From Caryophanales bacterium UBA6769 (lineage in GTDB: Bacteria > Bacillota > Bacilli > Bacillales > UBA6769): 14,837 nt of DNA. The stretch's first letter is position 1; every line of letters begins with the position of its first letter. The notes beneath the pieces are model-generated. The model saw only the letters and a list, made by a program, of their open reading frames with translations. It was not told where the DNA came from and made no database searches. Where the stretch lies: assembly GCA_002453275.1 (NCBI GenBank), contig DKGN01000016.1, forward strand, positions 1-14,837, in the 5' to 3' direction. The translations under genes were made by a program, and so were the position numbers. Shown here one piece after another: positions 13,814 to 14,837 of the stretch.

Positions 13814-13849
13814 ATGAAGGCACACGCTCAGATGAACGTGTGCCTTTAT
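13814..13849 (+). terminator. Long hairpin, probable terminator, orientation uncertain
   Basis: AAGGCACACG (13817-13826) pairs perfectly with CGTGTGCCTT (13837-13846). On the plus strand the stem extends to 13 bp through one G-U pair and leads into TTTATTCATT. On the minus strand the extension has an A-C mismatch and the tail CATCAGTTTTAG is weaker. It lies about 90 nt past the minus-strand gene that ends at 13938 and may serve either direction. Confidence 0.55.
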
Positions 13850-13937
13850 TCATTAAAGATGATTCGATTGCTTTCTGGCGTCTGAACAAGCCTGAAGGGG
13901 CCACAGGGAGAAAATTATGAGTGAGTTCCCTAGCTGA

Positions 13938-14768
13938 TCATGACATTTTTTTAGCTACTCTCAAGAATTCACGATATCCTTTGCGGTTTAAACTTCCCTC
14001 ATTATCGATGTACGCATTTTCTTCTAAAAAGTCTATTGACGCTTGTGAGAGATCGGTTTTTAATGACTGAAACCGAGCGTTAATTTCAGCAAATGAGCCA
14101 TCGTTTACAAAGTCAGAGCCAAGTTGGTCAATAATATCTCGAACTTGCTTTGTTTTCTCTAACACGAACATGTCTGAAAATGACTGATTGATTCTTTTCC
14201 TTAACACTTGTAAATTTGACCGAACATTAAATAAATCATCGTCAACTTTTTCAAATTGAGAAATATATACTTGCTTTTCATCCTCATCCAATCCAGCTTG
14301 ACTTAGCAAGCGCTCTAGTAATTCTTTTCTTTCTTCTTCTTTTAGCTTCAACGTTTTTTCTTCGACCTCCAACTGTACTGTTGGATCAATCTCATCTGAA
14401 GAAAAAAATTGATCAAATTGAATAATGTTATCCTTACTTGCTTCATCTAATGGTTTTTTAATATTAGAGTTGCGATTTTCCGAATGCACAGTCACTGCTT
14501 GCTCTCCGCTTAAATATTCACGCACCTCTTTTAAGACTGTGTTCACCTTCAAATAATAAAAATAAGACATCCCAATTGAAAACAACGCTAATAAAAATGT
14601 AATCAAGACCGCAAAATCAATTTTAAATGATGCTGTCGCTATTTTCCAAAAAAGTAAGATTAAAAAAAGGCTAACTACTATGATAAAAAACAAATTGTTT
14701 CGTTCACGTAATCGAATTTCTTGTTCCTCTTTTTGGCTCTTGCTTCTGCTTATATCGTTCAGACTCAT
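13938..14768 (-). CDS. Membrane-anchored protein with long acidic, probably coiled-coil cytoplasmic tail
   Basis: 276 residues from ATG 14768, with GAGGGG 8 nt upstream. An in-frame TTG at 14804 has no ribosome site. A charged N-terminus (KSQKEEQEIRLRERNN) precedes two hydrophobic helices (about 25-43 and 52-73) joined by a short loop, so both ends should be cytosolic. The remaining 200 residues are rich in Glu, Lys and Gln. They include long helix-like stretches (EVEEKTLKLKEEERKELLER, and SQFEKVDDDLFNVRSNLQVL) suggesting coiled coil, and end in a small SLNRKGYREFLRVAKKMS segment. I recognise no enzyme motif or family. It could be a scaffold or a membrane-linked regulator, but that is a guess. 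The upstream region is cut by the window edge; 13726-13937 downstream holds only a hairpin. Confidence 0.78.
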   Translation of the reverse strand: MSLNDISRSKSQKEEQEIRLRERNNLFFIIVVSLFLILLFWKIATASFKIDFAVLITFLLALFSIGMSYFYYLKVNTVLKEVREYLSGEQAVTVHSENRNSNIKKPLDEASKDNIIQFDQFFSSDEIDPTVQLEVEEKTLKLKEEERKELLERLLSQAGLDEDEKQVYISQFEKVDDDLFNVRSNLQVLRKRINQSFSDMFVLEKTKQVRDIIDQLGSDFVNDGSFAEINARFQSLKTDLSQASIDFLEENAYIDNEGSLNRKGYREFLRVAKKMS

Positions 14769-14837
14769 CTCGCTTTCCCCTCGGCTTTCTTTACTTTCTA
14801 TCAAAGGTTATAAGGTGGTCATCCATTTACAACCCTT

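Noticed and set aside
13890..13943. Small plus-strand peptide after AGGGAG at about 13906
   Set aside because: The frame (MSEFPS) stops after six codons. No longer frame or structure supports a gene.
1..14837. Mobile elements, CRISPR array, tRNA/rRNA, riboswitch or phage module
   Set aside because: I saw no transposase or integrase motifs, no regularly spaced repeats, no cloverleaf or CCA-ended structures, and no recognised aptamer. Gene families look like stable chromosome.

Overview
This window looks like ordinary chromosome from a low-to-moderate-GC Bacillaceae (Bacillus or a close relative). Start sites carry AGGAGG/AAGGGGG ribosome-binding sites, including GTG and TTG starts, and the promoters and terminators are of Firmicute type. 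Typically bacillar families are present: a DUF1659, DUF2922 and YvrJ trio, YajQ, and a 2-oxoacid dehydrogenase E1/E2 set very like that of Bacillus/Geobacillus. No IS element, phage module, CRISPR array, tRNA or rRNA is visible, and most genes belong to known families.

Layout. (i) 1-4354, minus strand: a compact catabolic operon transcribed in the order E2 (lipoyl acyltransferase), E1 alpha, E1 beta, then an FAD-linked D-lactate/2-hydroxyacid dehydrogenase that runs off the left edge. The gaps are 27, 1 and 15 nt. No E3 is visible. A simple reading is oxidation of a D-2-hydroxyacid (for example D-lactate) to its 2-oxoacid and then to acyl-CoA. (ii) 4500-6180, plus strand: a multi-pass membrane protein of unknown function, a membrane-anchored SAM methyltransferase and a GNAT acetyltransferase; the last two are 2 nt apart. 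(iii) 6241-7233, minus: a zinc-less medium-chain dehydrogenase/quinone reductase of YogA type. (iv) 7387-8102, minus: the DUF1659, DUF2922 and YvrJ trio with a hairpin inside it. (v) 8315-9688, plus: a GPH/MelB-type sugar:cation symporter with a sigma-A-like promoter and a 20-bp near-cre palindrome over the predicted start point. (vi) 9875-10366, plus: YajQ. (vii) 10367-10822: the only gene-free stretch over 300 bp, holding two hairpins and a possible coding relic. (viii) 10823-13006, minus: an HSL-family esterase and an acyl-CoA dehydrogenase separated by a strong terminator. The dehydrogenase has a perfect-consensus promoter and a TetR-like near-palindrome in its leader. (ix) 13180-14768, minus: three small or unassigned genes, including a two-helix membrane protein with a long acidic, probably coiled-coil tail.

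I found no convincing undescribed multi-gene system. The points most worth checking are: the unusual E2-first operon linked to a D-hydroxyacid dehydrogenase; Asp in place of the usual catalytic Glu in the acyl-CoA dehydrogenase; two back-to-back promoters sharing their -35 region at 13134-13140, one of which would make an antisense RNA across two small genes; and the operator-like palindrome at the GPH transporter promoter. All assignments come from reading the sequence and remembered family motifs; no database search was run.
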